In this document: one piece after another, positions 26,421 through 35,509 of the stretch | Position numbering within the stretch: the stretch's first letter is position 1 | Layout: every line of letters starts with the position of its first letter | Origin: Demetria terragena DSM 11295 | Lineage (GTDB): Bacteria; Actinomycetota; Actinomycetes; Actinomycetales; Dermatophilaceae | NCBI RefSeq assembly: GCF_000376825.1 | Contig: NZ_AQXW01000004.1 | Span: 558,001-622,000 of the forward strand | Direction: 5' to 3' | DNA: 64,000 bases | Made by a program: the position numbers and the translations under genes | Notes under the pieces: generated by a model | Told to the model about the DNA's origin: nothing | Seen by the model: the letters and a program-made list of their open reading frames with translations, nothing else | The model's database searches: none

Positions 26421-27527
26421 TCAGGCGGTGCCTGTCTCCACAAACGGTGGCTTGGCCACGACCGCACTCAACTCGCGCCCTCGGACGTCGACCACCACGT
26501 CGTCGCCGATGCCGACTCCCCGATCGAGCAGGGCCAACGCAATGCCTTGCTTGAGGGTGGGTGACATGGTCCCGGAGGTGACGACCCCGATGACCTGCCC
26601 GTCGGAGTTCTTCACCTCGCAACCCGCTCGCGGGATCCCGCGACCGGTCAGGGTGAGGCCGCGAGCCAGGCGACAAGACTTCTCAGCCCGTTGCGCCGCG
26701 AGAACGTCTTTCCCCCAGAACGATTCTTTGTCCCAGCCCACTGCCCACCCGGCACGCGCCATGTTGGGGGTGATGTCCGTGGACAGGTCGTTTCCGTGCA
26801 GCGGATAGCCCATCTCCATGCGCAGGGTGTCGCGTGCGCCAAGACCGCAGGGCAGTCCGTCGTAGGGCTCCATGGCCGCCACGAGCGCATCCCACAAGGC
26901 TCCCGCGTCGTCCCACCGCGGCATCAGCTCAAACCCCTTCTCCCCCGTGTAGCCCGAGCACAGAACGATCACCTTGGCGCCGTTCCACTCGGCCTCCTCG
27001 AAGGACATGTAGGCCAGGTCGGTCGGCAAGCCCAACGCGCCGACAACATCGACAGATTTCGGACCTTGAACGGCAATGACGGCGTATTCGGAGTGCTGGT
27101 CGGTCACCGAAACACCCTCAGGCACAACTTCGTTCATGCGGCGTACGACCTCGGCAGTGTTGGCGGCGTTCGGCACCAGCAGCACTTCATCTTCGCTCTT
27201 GAAGTACTGGATCAGATCGTCGACAACGCCACCGGTGGCCGGGTCGCAGCACATCGTGTACTGCGCCTTGGGCGGTTGCACCTTGCGCAAATCGTTGGTG
27301 AAGCAGGAATTGACGAAGTCGGCCGCGCCAGGCCCACGGACGACGGCCTTACCGAGGTGACTGACGTCAAAGATCCCGACCCTCTGGCGTACGGCCTCGT
27401 GCTCCTTGAGAACGCCACCTCCGGGATATTCGATCGGCATGTGCCAGCCGCCGAAGTCAGCCATCTTGGCCGACAACGCGAGGTGGTGATCGTGCAGAGG
27501 TGAAGTCTTCAGCGCCATGTCCGTCAT
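26421..27527 (-). CDS. gcvT: Glycine cleavage system aminomethyltransferase (T protein)
   Basis: A 368-aa folate-dependent enzyme that transfers the methylene group from the H-protein-bound intermediate to tetrahydrofolate, releasing ammonia. Family blocks: ADFGGWHMPIEYPGG, FDVSHLGKAVVRG, the folate-site GYTGEKGFEL and LGARDTLRMEMGYPLHGND. ATG 27527 lies 6 nt after TAGTTT, so a leaderless start is likely; ATG 27518 is the alternative. It runs divergently from pepA, an order shared with other actinobacteria. gcvH and gcvP are not in the window. Confidence 0.96.
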   Translation of the reverse strand: MTDMALKTSPLHDHHLALSAKMADFGGWHMPIEYPGGGVLKEHEAVRQRVGIFDVSHLGKAVVRGPGAADFVNSCFTNDLRKVQPPKAQYTMCCDPATGGVVDDLIQYFKSEDEVLLVPNAANTAEVVRRMNEVVPEGVSVTDQHSEYAVIAVQGPKSVDVVGALGLPTDLAYMSFEEAEWNGAKVIVLCSGYTGEKGFELMPRWDDAGALWDALVAAMEPYDGLPCGLGARDTLRMEMGYPLHGNDLSTDITPNMARAGWAVGWDKESFWGKDVLAAQRAEKSCRLARGLTLTGRGIPRAGCEVKNSDGQVIGVVTSGTMSPTLKQGIALALLDRGVGIGDDVVVDVRGRELSAVVAKPPFVETGTA

Positions 27528-27555
27528 ACGGACAAACTAACGGAGCCGGAGTCGA

Positions 27556-27561
27556 TAGAGT
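27556..27561 (+). promoter_or_regulatory. -10 box of the pepA promoter
   Basis: TAGAGT between the divergent gcvT and pepA starts, about 62 bases before the pepA GTG, consistent with a leadered transcript carrying the AAGGAG ribosome-binding site. No strong -35. Confidence 0.4.
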
Positions 27562-27622
27562 CGTCGGGACGGCCCGACTGATCGTCGAGACCGCACCCAT
27601 CCCTCAAGGAGTGACCACACCT

Positions 27623-29128
27623 GTGACGACCCTGACTCTCACTGACAAGGACACCGCGGCGCTCAAGGCCGACGTACTCGTGCTCCTGTCACGGACATCA
27701 GACGGAGACACGCGGCTCGTCACGGCGCACGGTGTCGCCGCCGAGACCGAGGAACACATCAACGCGACTCTCGCGGCGATCGGCGCCAAGGGTCGGCTCA
27801 ATGAGACCACCAAGTTGACTGGGGTGCCGGGCGTCTCCGCTCCCCTGGTGGTGGTCTCTGGAACGTCGTTGGAGGATGAACCGCAGGCCTCTGACCACGA
27901 GTCCATTCGCCAGGCCGTCGGCGCCGCCATTCGCGGGCTCAAGGGCACGCAGCACGCTGCTGTAGCGGTGCCCGGTCCTAGCTCCGAACTCGCTGGCGCC
28001 GTCGCCGAAGGCGCCCTCTTTGGTGCCTACGCCTTCAACGCGTACCGCAGCGCGCCCAAGCCCTCATCCGAGCCGGTCGCCAAGGTATCTGTCATCTCCT
28101 CCGCTGCGCGTACTGCTGCCGCTAAGGCCGCAGCCAAGCGGGCCGAGGTGCTTGCCGAAACCCAGGCCTTCGCCCGCGACCTGGTCAACACTCCGCCCAA
28201 CGATCTGTACCCCGAGTCTTTCGCCGACAAGGTCAAGAAGCGCCTCTCGGGCACCAAGGTCAAGGTGTCGGTCATGGAGGAGCGCGCACTGGCGAAGGCG
28301 AACTGCGGAGGCCTGATCGGAGTCGGTCAGGGATCGGCTCGCCCGCCACGCCTGGTCACGCTGACCTACGCGCCGGAGAAGGCGACCCGGCACGTCGCGA
28401 TCGTCGGGAAGGGCATCACCTTCGATTCCGGTGGCCTTTGTCTCAAGCCGGCCACCTCAATGATCACCATGAAGTGCGACATGGCGGGCGCCGCCGCAGC
28501 GGTCGCAGCCGTTGAGGCGCTCGCACGTCTCGGCACCCCGGTCGCGGTTACCGCGTATCTGTGTCTCGCCGAGAACATGACCGGCTCCAACGCACAGCGC
28601 CCGGGCGACGTCGTGACCATGCACAACGGCAAGACCGTCGAAATCATCAACACCGACGCCGAGGGCCGCCTCGTCATGGCAGACGGCTTGTCCTTTGCTT
28701 CAGAGATCACGCCCGACGTGGTCGTTGATATCGCTACGCTCACCGGCGCGGCCATGATGGCGCTTGGCGTGCGCACTGCCGCAGTGCTTTCCAACAACGA
28801 CGACGCCCGCGAGCGCATGGTGACCGCGGCCAGTCGAGTCGGCGAACGCCAGTGGGCGATGCCTCTGGCCGAGGAACTACGGCCGCCCATGGACTCGCAG
28901 GTTGCTGACTTCAAACACACCGGTGAGAAGCACGGCGGCATGATCACCGCAGCCCTGTTCCTGCGAGAGTTCGTAGGCGACAACGCAGACGGCGAGCAGA
29001 TTCCGTGGGTGCACGTCGACATCGCGGGGCCTGCCTTTAACAGTGACGGTGCGCACGGCTACACCCCCACCGGCGCTACCGGCTATGGCGTACGCAGCCT
29101 GGTGAGTTTTGCCGAAGCCAACGTCTGA
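27623..29128 (+). CDS. pepA: Leucyl aminopeptidase (M17)
   Basis: A 501-aa cytosolic di-zinc aminopeptidase. The C-terminal catalytic domain has GKGITFDSGGLCLKP (metal-binding Lys and Asp), KCDMAGAAA and the M17 signature NTDAEGRL. The N-terminal domain is the usual variable macro-like fold. GTG 27623 is preferred since AAGGAG lies about 10 nt upstream; GTG 27611 lies too close to it. It ends at a strong terminator. Confidence 0.96.
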   Translation: MTTLTLTDKDTAALKADVLVLLSRTSDGDTRLVTAHGVAAETEEHINATLAAIGAKGRLNETTKLTGVPGVSAPLVVVSGTSLEDEPQASDHESIRQAVGAAIRGLKGTQHAAVAVPGPSSELAGAVAEGALFGAYAFNAYRSAPKPSSEPVAKVSVISSAARTAAAKAAAKRAEVLAETQAFARDLVNTPPNDLYPESFADKVKKRLSGTKVKVSVMEERALAKANCGGLIGVGQGSARPPRLVTLTYAPEKATRHVAIVGKGITFDSGGLCLKPATSMITMKCDMAGAAAAVAAVEALARLGTPVAVTAYLCLAENMTGSNAQRPGDVVTMHNGKTVEIINTDAEGRLVMADGLSFASEITPDVVVDIATLTGAAMMALGVRTAAVLSNNDDARERMVTAASRVGERQWAMPLAEELRPPMDSQVADFKHTGEKHGGMITAALFLREFVGDNADGEQIPWVHVDIAGPAFNSDGAHGYTPTGATGYGVRSLVSFAEANV

Positions 29129-29145
29129 GCGGCACTGATGCACAG

Positions 29146-29184
29146 CAACGGCGGCCCACCACTCTGTGTGGTGGGCCGCCGTTG
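29146..29184. terminator. pepA terminator, possibly shared with the DUF5302 gene
   Basis: A perfect 17-bp stem (29146-29162 with 29168-29184) with a 5-nt loop lies between convergent pepA and the DUF5302 gene. Confidence 0.85.
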
Positions 29185-29218
29185 TGCTGGCGCGAGCGTC
29201 ATCGCCAGATCAATTCAT

Positions 29219-29425
29219 TCAGGCACCCGACTTGCGGCGGAACATCTGCTGTGCGCCACTGGTCTCTGCGGCGTGGGTGCCACCGACCTTTGAGTGACCA
29301 CTGCGGTCGGAAACGTCTTTGCCACCGTGGGACTGCTTCTTATCGAGCGCCTCGCGGAACTTGCGCCGCGTCTCCTCGTCCGGCCCCGGCTTCTTGTCAG
29401 CGTCGCCGCTTGAGGTGTCGGCCAT
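29219..29425 (-). CDS. DUF5302 domain-containing small protein
   Basis: A 68-aa, highly hydrophilic protein matching the actinobacterial DUF5302 pattern: ETRRKFREALDKKQ in the middle and a C-terminal QQMFRRKSG. Probably largely disordered or helical; function unknown. ATG 29425 is preceded by AAGGAG 6 nt upstream. The frame continues upstream with another start, but that part lacks family similarity. Confidence 0.85.
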   Translation of the reverse strand: MADTSSGDADKKPGPDEETRRKFREALDKKQSHGGKDVSDRSGHSKVGGTHAAETSGAQQMFRRKSGA

Positions 29426-29650
29426 GTCAGTCTCCTTGGTCGCACGGTTCGGCACCGGCACGGTGCCCGACACCACTGTGGCACGGCGGGCGGCCCGAAC
29501 AACACCAATTTTCCGCTCGACGCCATCACGGGGAGGGACGACCCGGAACCTGGTTCAGCGTGTGGAGTTGGCAGGTGGAAGGATGCAGCCGATGGTCGAC
29601 GAACGATCTTCGTCGCCTCGCGGAGCACACAACACGAGGGAGCGTTCTGC

Positions 29651-31033
29651 ATGAGTTCAGCCGATGCGTCAACCTTTGACCTGGTCATCCTTGGCGGCGG
29701 CAGCGGCGGATACGCCTGTGCCTTTCGCGCCGCCGAACTCGGACTCCGAGTCGCGCTGATCGAGAAGGACAAACTCGGCGGAACGTGCCTGCACCGCGGG
29801 TGCATTCCCACCAAGGCGCTCCTGCATGCGGCTGAAGTTGCCGACTCCGCGCGAGAAGGTGCCAAGTTCGGCGTACACACCACGCTCGAGTCGATCGACA
29901 TGGCCGGTGTGCACGCGTACAAGGACGGCGTCATCGCTCGGCTCTACAAGGGACTTCAGGGCCTCGCGACCTCTCATCAAGTCGAATTCATTGAGGGCGA
30001 AGGACGTCTCACCTCCCCCACTGAAGTCACCGTGGGCGAACGCACTGTCACCGGCTCGAAGGTCGTGCTCGCCACTGGCTCCTATGCCAAGAGCATTCCC
30101 GGACTCACCGTGGGCGGGCGAGTGATGACGAGCGATGAGGCGCTGTCCCTTGACCATGTCCCCGAGCGTGTCGTCGTGCTCGGCGGCGGCGTCATCGGCG
30201 TCGAATTCGCTTCAGTGTTCGCCTCATTCGGGGCTCAGGTCACCGTGTTGGAGGCGCTCCCCCGGCTGGTCCCCGCTGAAGATGAGGCGATCTCCAAGCA
30301 ATTGGAGCGCTCCTTCAAGAAGCGCAAGATCACCGTCAAGACCGGGACCCGAATCGCTGGTGCGACTGATGGCGACCACGCAGTCACTCTCGACATCGAA
30401 GGTGGCGACCCCCTTGAGGCCGACCTCCTCCTCGTAGCCGTAGGACGTGGGCCGGTCACCGACGGTCTCGGTTATGACGAAGTCGGCGTCGCCATGGATC
30501 GCGGATTCGTGACGACCAATGAGCGACTGGAGACCTCGGTGCCGGGGGTGTACGCGGTCGGCGACATCGTGCCCGGCTTGCAGTTGGCGCACCGCGGCTT
30601 TGCGCAGGGCATCTTTGTCGCCGAAGAGATCGCCGGGTTGCAGCCGGCAGCCATCAACGAATCTGGCATCCCGCGCGTCACCTATTGCGAGCCTGAGATT
30701 GCCTCGGTTGGTCTGACCGAGCAGCAGGCTCGCGAAATTCATGGTGATGCTGTGGAGACCTACGACTACAACCTGGGCGGCAACGGAAAGAGCCAGATCC
30801 TGGGCACCCAAGGCTTCATCAAACTGGTGCGGACCAAGGACGGCCCGGTGCTCGGCGTTCACATGGTCGGGGCCCGCATGGGCGAACAGATCGGCGAAGC
30901 ACAGCTGATCGTTGGATGGGAAGCCCTTCCGGACGATGTCGCGCCCCTGATCCATGCTCACCCCACCCAGAACGAGGCGCTCGGTGAAGCGCACCTCGCC
31001 CTGGCCGGCAAACCTCTGCACGCCCACGGATGA
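29651..31033 (+). CDS. lpdA: Dihydrolipoyl dehydrogenase (E3)
   Basis: A 460-aa FAD enzyme that reoxidises dihydrolipoamide for the 2-oxo-acid dehydrogenase complexes. It shows the FAD motif LGGGSGGYACA, the redox disulfide GGTCLHRGCIPTKALLH (Cys-x5-Cys spacing with Arg in place of the usual Asn/Val), the NAD motif LGGGVIGVEFAS, and the C-terminal His-Glu pair IHAHPTQNEALGEA. RBS GAGGGAG precedes the ATG. It is followed by sucB 90 bases later. Confidence 0.96.
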   Translation: MSSADASTFDLVILGGGSGGYACAFRAAELGLRVALIEKDKLGGTCLHRGCIPTKALLHAAEVADSAREGAKFGVHTTLESIDMAGVHAYKDGVIARLYKGLQGLATSHQVEFIEGEGRLTSPTEVTVGERTVTGSKVVLATGSYAKSIPGLTVGGRVMTSDEALSLDHVPERVVVLGGGVIGVEFASVFASFGAQVTVLEALPRLVPAEDEAISKQLERSFKKRKITVKTGTRIAGATDGDHAVTLDIEGGDPLEADLLLVAVGRGPVTDGLGYDEVGVAMDRGFVTTNERLETSVPGVYAVGDIVPGLQLAHRGFAQGIFVAEEIAGLQPAAINESGIPRVTYCEPEIASVGLTEQQAREIHGDAVETYDYNLGGNGKSQILGTQGFIKLVRTKDGPVLGVHMVGARMGEQIGEAQLIVGWEALPDDVAPLIHAHPTQNEALGEAHLALAGKPLHAHG

Positions 31034-31123
31034 TCGCCATGTCGACATCGATCGTCCCGTTCCGTGGACCTCAATCAGAGACAAACCTGCACATCCACCT
31101 CGATATCCGGGAGACTGTGACTC

Positions 31124-32926
31124 ATGTCTGAACGTGTGACCATGCCCGCCCTTGGAGAGTCCGTTACAGAGGGCACCGTGACCCGGTGGCTTAAGGACGT
31201 TGGCGACGAAGTCGCCGTCGACGAACCACTGCTCGAAGTATCAACCGACAAGGTCGATACCGAGATCCCCTCACCGGTCTCCGGAACCCTTCAGGAAGTG
31301 CTCGTCGAGGTCGACGAGACCGTGCCGGTTGGTGCTGATCTTGCCGTCATCGGCGAGGGTGCCGCCGCATCCGGTGATTCTGACGATGCCCCCCAGGAAG
31401 AGTCTGCTGCTCCGGAGCCGCAGCAGGACTCCGCTGATCAGGGCGAGCAGCAAGAGTCCGAAGCGCCTGCGCAGGAAGAGGCCGCCGAGCCCGTTTCCAC
31501 AGATGACGCACCGGCAGATGACGCTGGGTCTAGTGACTCCGCTTCTGGTGGCGAGACCATCACGATGCCCGCGCTCGGTGAATCGGTCACCGAGGGCACG
31601 ATCACGCGGTGGTTGAAGGAAGAGGGCGACGATGTCGCCGTCGACGAGCCGCTGCTGGAGGTCTCGACGGACAAGGTCGACACCGAAGTTCCCTCCCCCG
31701 CGGCCGGCAAGCTCACCAAGATCTTGGTTCAGGTGGACGAGACGGTTCCCGTGGGCGCCGAACTGGCCGTCGTGGGCGGCTCCGCTGGCGGTGGCTCGGA
31801 TGCCGCTGCGCCTGCGAAGGAAGAGGCCCCCAAGCAGGAAGAGGCGCCCAAGCAAGAGGCAACTCCCGAGCCCGAGGCGCCCAAGCAGGGGGAAGCGCCC
31901 AAGCAAGAGGCACCTTCGGAGCCGACGCCCCCAAAGCAGGAACCAGCTCCGGCCCCGGCAGCGCCCGCGGCGCAGGACGAAACTGGCAGTAGCGCAGAGC
32001 GGGATGCGGCGGCATACGTCACTCCCCTGGTCCGCAAACTTGCCCAGGAGAAGGGCATCGATCTCGGCGCCATCACCGGCACCGGCGTCGGTGGTCGGAT
32101 CCGCAAGCAAGACGTGCTCGCCGCTGCTGAGGCTGCAGCAGCACCAGCCGAAACCGAAGCCCCGGCGGCACAGAGCGCGGCTCCGGCAGCAGCGGGCGGT
32201 GACAGCCAGGCCGTCTCCGCGAAGCGTGGCACCACCGAGAAGATGTCCCGCATCCGCAAGGTGATCGCCAAGAACATGGTCGACAGCTTGCAGACTGCGG
32301 CCCAACTGACCACCGTGATCGAGGTGGACGTCACGAAGGTCGCGCGGTTGCGTGCCAAGCACAAGGCGGCGTTCGCGGAGCGTGAGGGCGTCAAGTTGTC
32401 CTTCATGCCGTTCTTCGCGCTGGCCACCTGCGAGGCGTTGAAGGCCTTCCCGGTTCTCAACGCCAGCATTGATGGTGACGAGGTGATCTACCACGGCCAG
32501 GAAAACCTCGGCATTGCGGTCGACACCGAGAAGGGCCTGATGGTCCCGGTCATCAAGGACGCCGGCGACCTCAACATTGCGGGCATGGCCCGCAAGATCG
32601 CCGACCTCGCCGAACGGACCCGGACAAACCAGATCTCTCCGGACGAGCTCAGCGGTGCGACGTTCTCACTCACCAACACCGGGAGCCGAGGTGCACTGTT
32701 CGATACGCCGATCTTCGGCCAGCCTCAGGTCGGCATCCTGGGCACGGGTGCGGTCGTCAAGCGTCCAGTCGTGGTGACTGACGTCGACGGTGGCGAAACC
32801 ATCGCCATCCGGTCGATGGTCTACCTCGCCTTGTCCTACGATCACCGCCTGGTCGACGGCGCCGACGCCGCTCGCTTCCTCGCCGACGTGAAGGAGCGCC
32901 TGGAAGAAGGCGCGTTCGAGGTCTGA
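31124..32926 (+). CDS. sucB: 2-oxoglutarate/2-oxo acid dehydrogenase E2 (dihydrolipoamide acyltransferase), two lipoyl domains
   Basis: A 600-aa E2 core. Two lipoyl domains have lipoate-carrying lysines at residues 43 and 184, each in [11 protein letters not shown] long Pro/Ala/Glu/Lys linker with repeated APKQE units follows, then an E3-binding domain (about 295-335, [16 protein letters not shown]...GGRIRKQDV) and the catalytic domain ending [16 protein letters not shown]. Between the two lipoyl domains lies an acidic linker. In actinobacteria this E2 can serve both PDH and ODH complexes. RBS CGGGAG is present. Confidence 0.95.
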   Translation: MSERVTMPALGESVTEGTVTRWLKDVGDEVAVDEPLLEVSTDKVDTEIPSPVSGTLQEVLVEVDETVPVGADLAVIGEGAAASGDSDDAPQEESAAPEPQQDSADQGEQQESEAPAQEEAAEPVSTDDAPADDAGSSDSASGGETITMPALGESVTEGTITRWLKEEGDDVAVDEPLLEVSTDKVDTEVPSPAAGKLTKILVQVDETVPVGAELAVVGGSAGGGSDAAAPAKEEAPKQEEAPKQEATPEPEAPKQGEAPKQEAPSEPTPPKQEPAPAPAAPAAQDETGSSAERDAAAYVTPLVRKLAQEKGIDLGAITGTGVGGRIRKQDVLAAAEAAAAPAETEAPAAQSAAPAAAGGDSQAVSAKRGTTEKMSRIRKVIAKNMVDSLQTAAQLTTVIEVDVTKVARLRAKHKAAFAEREGVKLSFMPFFALATCEALKAFPVLNASIDGDEVIYHGQENLGIAVDTEKGLMVPVIKDAGDLNIAGMARKIADLAERTRTNQISPDELSGATFSLTNTGSRGALFDTPIFGQPQVGILGTGAVVKRPVVVTDVDGGETIAIRSMVYLALSYDHRLVDGADAARFLADVKERLEEGAFEV

Positions 32927-32931
32927 ACTTC

Positions 32932-33840
32932 ATGAGCGACACACGACAGCGCGTTGCCATCGCCGGTTCATCCGGTCTGATCGGCGACGCGCTGTCGTCG
33001 TTCCTGCGAAACCGCGGCGACGAGGTCGTCCACCTAGTTCGGCGCGAACCGGAATCTCCGCACGAGGTCGAGTGGGACCCGGCGAACGGTCGACTGGACC
33101 CCGAGTCGCTGGGCGCCGTTACTGCTGCCGTCAACCTGGCTGGCGCCGGGATCGGTGACAAGCGCTGGACCGATCAATACAAACGCCTGCTGGTCTCGTC
33201 CCGCGTCGACAGCACCCGGACGCTTGCCACAACGCTGGCCAAGCTCGACGGCGACATCCGGCTGGTGAACGGTTCCGCCATGGGCTTCTATGGCGACCGC
33301 GGGGAGGACGTGTTAGACGAGACTGAGCCCGCCGGCTCGGCGTTCCTGTCGGACCTGGTCCAGCAGTGGGAGGCGGCCGCGCAGCCCGCGATCGATGCTG
33401 GCTACCCAGTGGCGTACGCCCGCACCGGGCTGGTGTTCGCCGGCGGCGGGATGATGGAGCGCGTGCTACCGCTGGCCAAGTTTGGGCTGGGCGGTCCGCT
33501 CGGGTCGGGTCGACAGTGGTGGTCATGGATCACGCTGGTCGACGAGGTCCGGGCCCTTGCCCACCTCATCGACCATCCCGAGATCACCGGGCCGGTGAAC
33601 GTGGTCGCGCCGAACCCGGAGCGTCAAAAGGACGTGATGCGTGTCCTCGGCCGATTGCTCGGTCGGCCTGCTGTACTTCCAGCCCCCAAGCCTGCCCTGC
33701 GGCTCGTGCTGGGCGAGTTGTCTAGCGACATCCTCAGCAGCCAGCGCCTGGACCCTGCAGTGCTTCGCGAGTCGGGCTTCATCTGGGAGCACGAGAACGT
33801 TGAGTCCGGGCTGCGCTTCGTGCTGCGCGACGCTGAATAA
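32932..33840 (+). CDS. TIGR01777 family NAD(P)-binding oxidoreductase (extended SDR)
   Basis: A 302-aa epimerase-like SDR (YfcH family) with VAIAGSSGLIGDALSSFL as nucleotide-binding motif, AAVNLAGAGIGDKRWT, and the C-terminal DUF1731-type ending (PALRLVLGELSSDILSSQRLDP...). The substrate is unknown. It starts 6 nt after sucB, an arrangement kept across actinobacteria where the next genes are usually lipB and lipA; here lipB lies 11 kb further on. Confidence 0.92.
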   Translation: MSDTRQRVAIAGSSGLIGDALSSFLRNRGDEVVHLVRREPESPHEVEWDPANGRLDPESLGAVTAAVNLAGAGIGDKRWTDQYKRLLVSSRVDSTRTLATTLAKLDGDIRLVNGSAMGFYGDRGEDVLDETEPAGSAFLSDLVQQWEAAAQPAIDAGYPVAYARTGLVFAGGGMMERVLPLAKFGLGGPLGSGRQWWSWITLVDEVRALAHLIDHPEITGPVNVVAPNPERQKDVMRVLGRLLGRPAVLPAPKPALRLVLGELSSDILSSQRLDPAVLRESGFIWEHENVESGLRFVLRDAE

Positions 33841-33854
33841 GGCTCGCGGCACCG

Positions 33855-35417
33855 TTAGGCAGCCGTCCAATTGGCGATGCGCCAGCCTCGATCTGTGTGG
33901 GTCAGGTTGAGCACCACCCGTTGTCCCGTTCGAGCGGGAGCCGCCGCCTCATCCTGCCCCACGACGCGATAGCTCGATCGGTCAATCACCGTGGCAACCA
34001 CGGCCGACGTGGAGGTCGCAGAGCGGACGGTGGCGGAGCGTACGAGGAAACTCAGTCCGTCATAGCGCGCCCCCGCCGAAGCCGCCCGGCGCAGGTCAGT
34101 GCTGTCGCGCTTCCACGCGACCGAATTCGCGGTGAAGGCCTGAGCGAGGTGGCTCGTTCCGCCAGTCCAGGCGTGCGCCCGCGCATCGACGAGGCGTTGA
34201 ACTGCGGTCTCCGGGTCGTCTCGAAGGTCAACGACATGCGCAGGAGAAACTCGCCTCGGCGGACCCTTCGTGGCCTTTGGTTTGGCGGCGGGTTGAGATT
34301 CAGGGTCGGATGTGGACGTTGCCCTGGGAGGGCGCTTGGGCCTGGGCTTGACGGTGACCGGTGCGTCTGGCTGGTGCAGCGCGGCTCCTCTGGCATCCGC
34401 GGCAACCAGGTGCGCCTGCACCTGCATTGGTGCAGGCTCTGGCCAGACGACACCCGCCCCGACCAGCACGCCTCCAGAGGCAGCCGCCACCATCGTCCGG
34501 CGCGCGAATCGTGTCTGATACCAACGTGGTAGCGGTTCTGGTTCTGGATGAACGGCCCGTTCCCGAATGCGCTGCGTCAGGCCTGCCCATGGATCGCTCG
34601 TGACTGCTCGGGCCCCCTCAGAACCCGCCCGAGGAGCCGGTTCGGGCGGTGCTGAGTCCCAGATGGCCAAGGCGAACGACCCGGCGTCGGGTCGGGTCTG
34701 GGCCGTATGGGACAGCGCACTCAGGATGAGGTCACAGGCGGAGGCGCTGGCCTGGGGTGCCACATCGGGAAGGTGTGGACGCAGCGCCGCGGGTGGCGGC
34801 GCCTCGCCCACCAGCGCGGTCCAGGCCAGCGCACCCAGGGCATAGACGTCGCTTGCCGAACCGGGAGCCTCACCAGCAAGCACTTCTGGCGCCACGAAGC
34901 CCTCCGTACCCCACGCCGACGCGTCCCGATCCGCCGCAAGTCGCGCCACCCCGAAGTCGGCAAGCATGGGCTTGCCGTCAGCATCGAGCAGGACGTTGGC
35001 CGGACTGAGGTCGCCGTGCACCAGACCCTGGCCGTGCAGGTCGTGCAAGGTGCGGGCCACCGGGGTCAGCACGGTGACCAACTCGCCCATCGTCAGGTGC
35101 CCACGTCCCGCGATCGCGCTCCCCAGCGAGCCACCTTCAGCAAGGTCGGTGATCATCGCCAACCGAAGATCCGGACCAGATGAGTCGACGACCGAGTCAT
35201 GCAGACGCACCACATGCTCGTGCTGGAGGCGCTCCAGGTAGGCAACCTCGGTCAACGCCTCCTCTAAGGGCAGGTGCAACACCTTTGCCGCGAGCCGAGC
35301 CTCGTCACTGACCCGGGTCACGGCCCATACTCCACCGCTGGCTCCCCCGCCCAGGTAGCGCCCAAGACGGTAGCCAGGAAGGACTGGCTCGCGCAGATCG
35401 TCTGGTTCCGTACTCAC
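33855..35417 (-). CDS. Transmembrane Ser/Thr protein kinase (PknB-like)
   Basis: A 520-aa Hanks-type kinase. Cytoplasmic domain: Gly loop LGGGASGGV (22-30), Lys 45, catalytic HGDLSPANVL (134-143) and DFG (154-156). The catalytic Asp is present, but HRD is HGD and the usual Lys two residues after the Asp is Ser, so it is a non-RD, divergent kinase. A Pro-rich segment leads to one membrane helix near 310-330 and an outer domain of about 180 residues with no PASTA repeats. GTG start at 35417. Confidence 0.88.
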   Translation of the reverse strand: MSTEPDDLREPVLPGYRLGRYLGGGASGGVWAVTRVSDEARLAAKVLHLPLEEALTEVAYLERLQHEHVVRLHDSVVDSSGPDLRLAMITDLAEGGSLGSAIAGRGHLTMGELVTVLTPVARTLHDLHGQGLVHGDLSPANVLLDADGKPMLADFGVARLAADRDASAWGTEGFVAPEVLAGEAPGSASDVYALGALAWTALVGEAPPPAALRPHLPDVAPQASASACDLILSALSHTAQTRPDAGSFALAIWDSAPPEPAPRAGSEGARAVTSDPWAGLTQRIRERAVHPEPEPLPRWYQTRFARRTMVAAASGGVLVGAGVVWPEPAPMQVQAHLVAADARGAALHQPDAPVTVKPRPKRPPRATSTSDPESQPAAKPKATKGPPRRVSPAHVVDLRDDPETAVQRLVDARAHAWTGGTSHLAQAFTANSVAWKRDSTDLRRAASAGARYDGLSFLVRSATVRSATSTSAVVATVIDRSSYRVVGQDEAAAPARTGQRVVLNLTHTDRGWRIANWTAA

Positions 35418-35509
35418 CCCAAGAGACTGGCAGCGTCATGGTCCCCGTAACGGTTATCCACAGCCACCAATCGTCGCAGCCTGTCCTCCCATCGGTACTG
35501 TCCTGAACC

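Noticed and set aside
29583-29654. A 23-codon upstream ORF ending in the lpdA ATG (ATGA overlap)
   Set aside because: It has a poorly spaced ribosome-binding site and lpdA has its own; no repeat codons or hairpin suggest attenuation.
31271-32494. Long minus-strand ORF (407 codons) opposite sucB
   Set aside because: It mirrors the low-complexity Ala/Pro/Glu linker and lipoyl repeats; sucB is certain on the plus strand.
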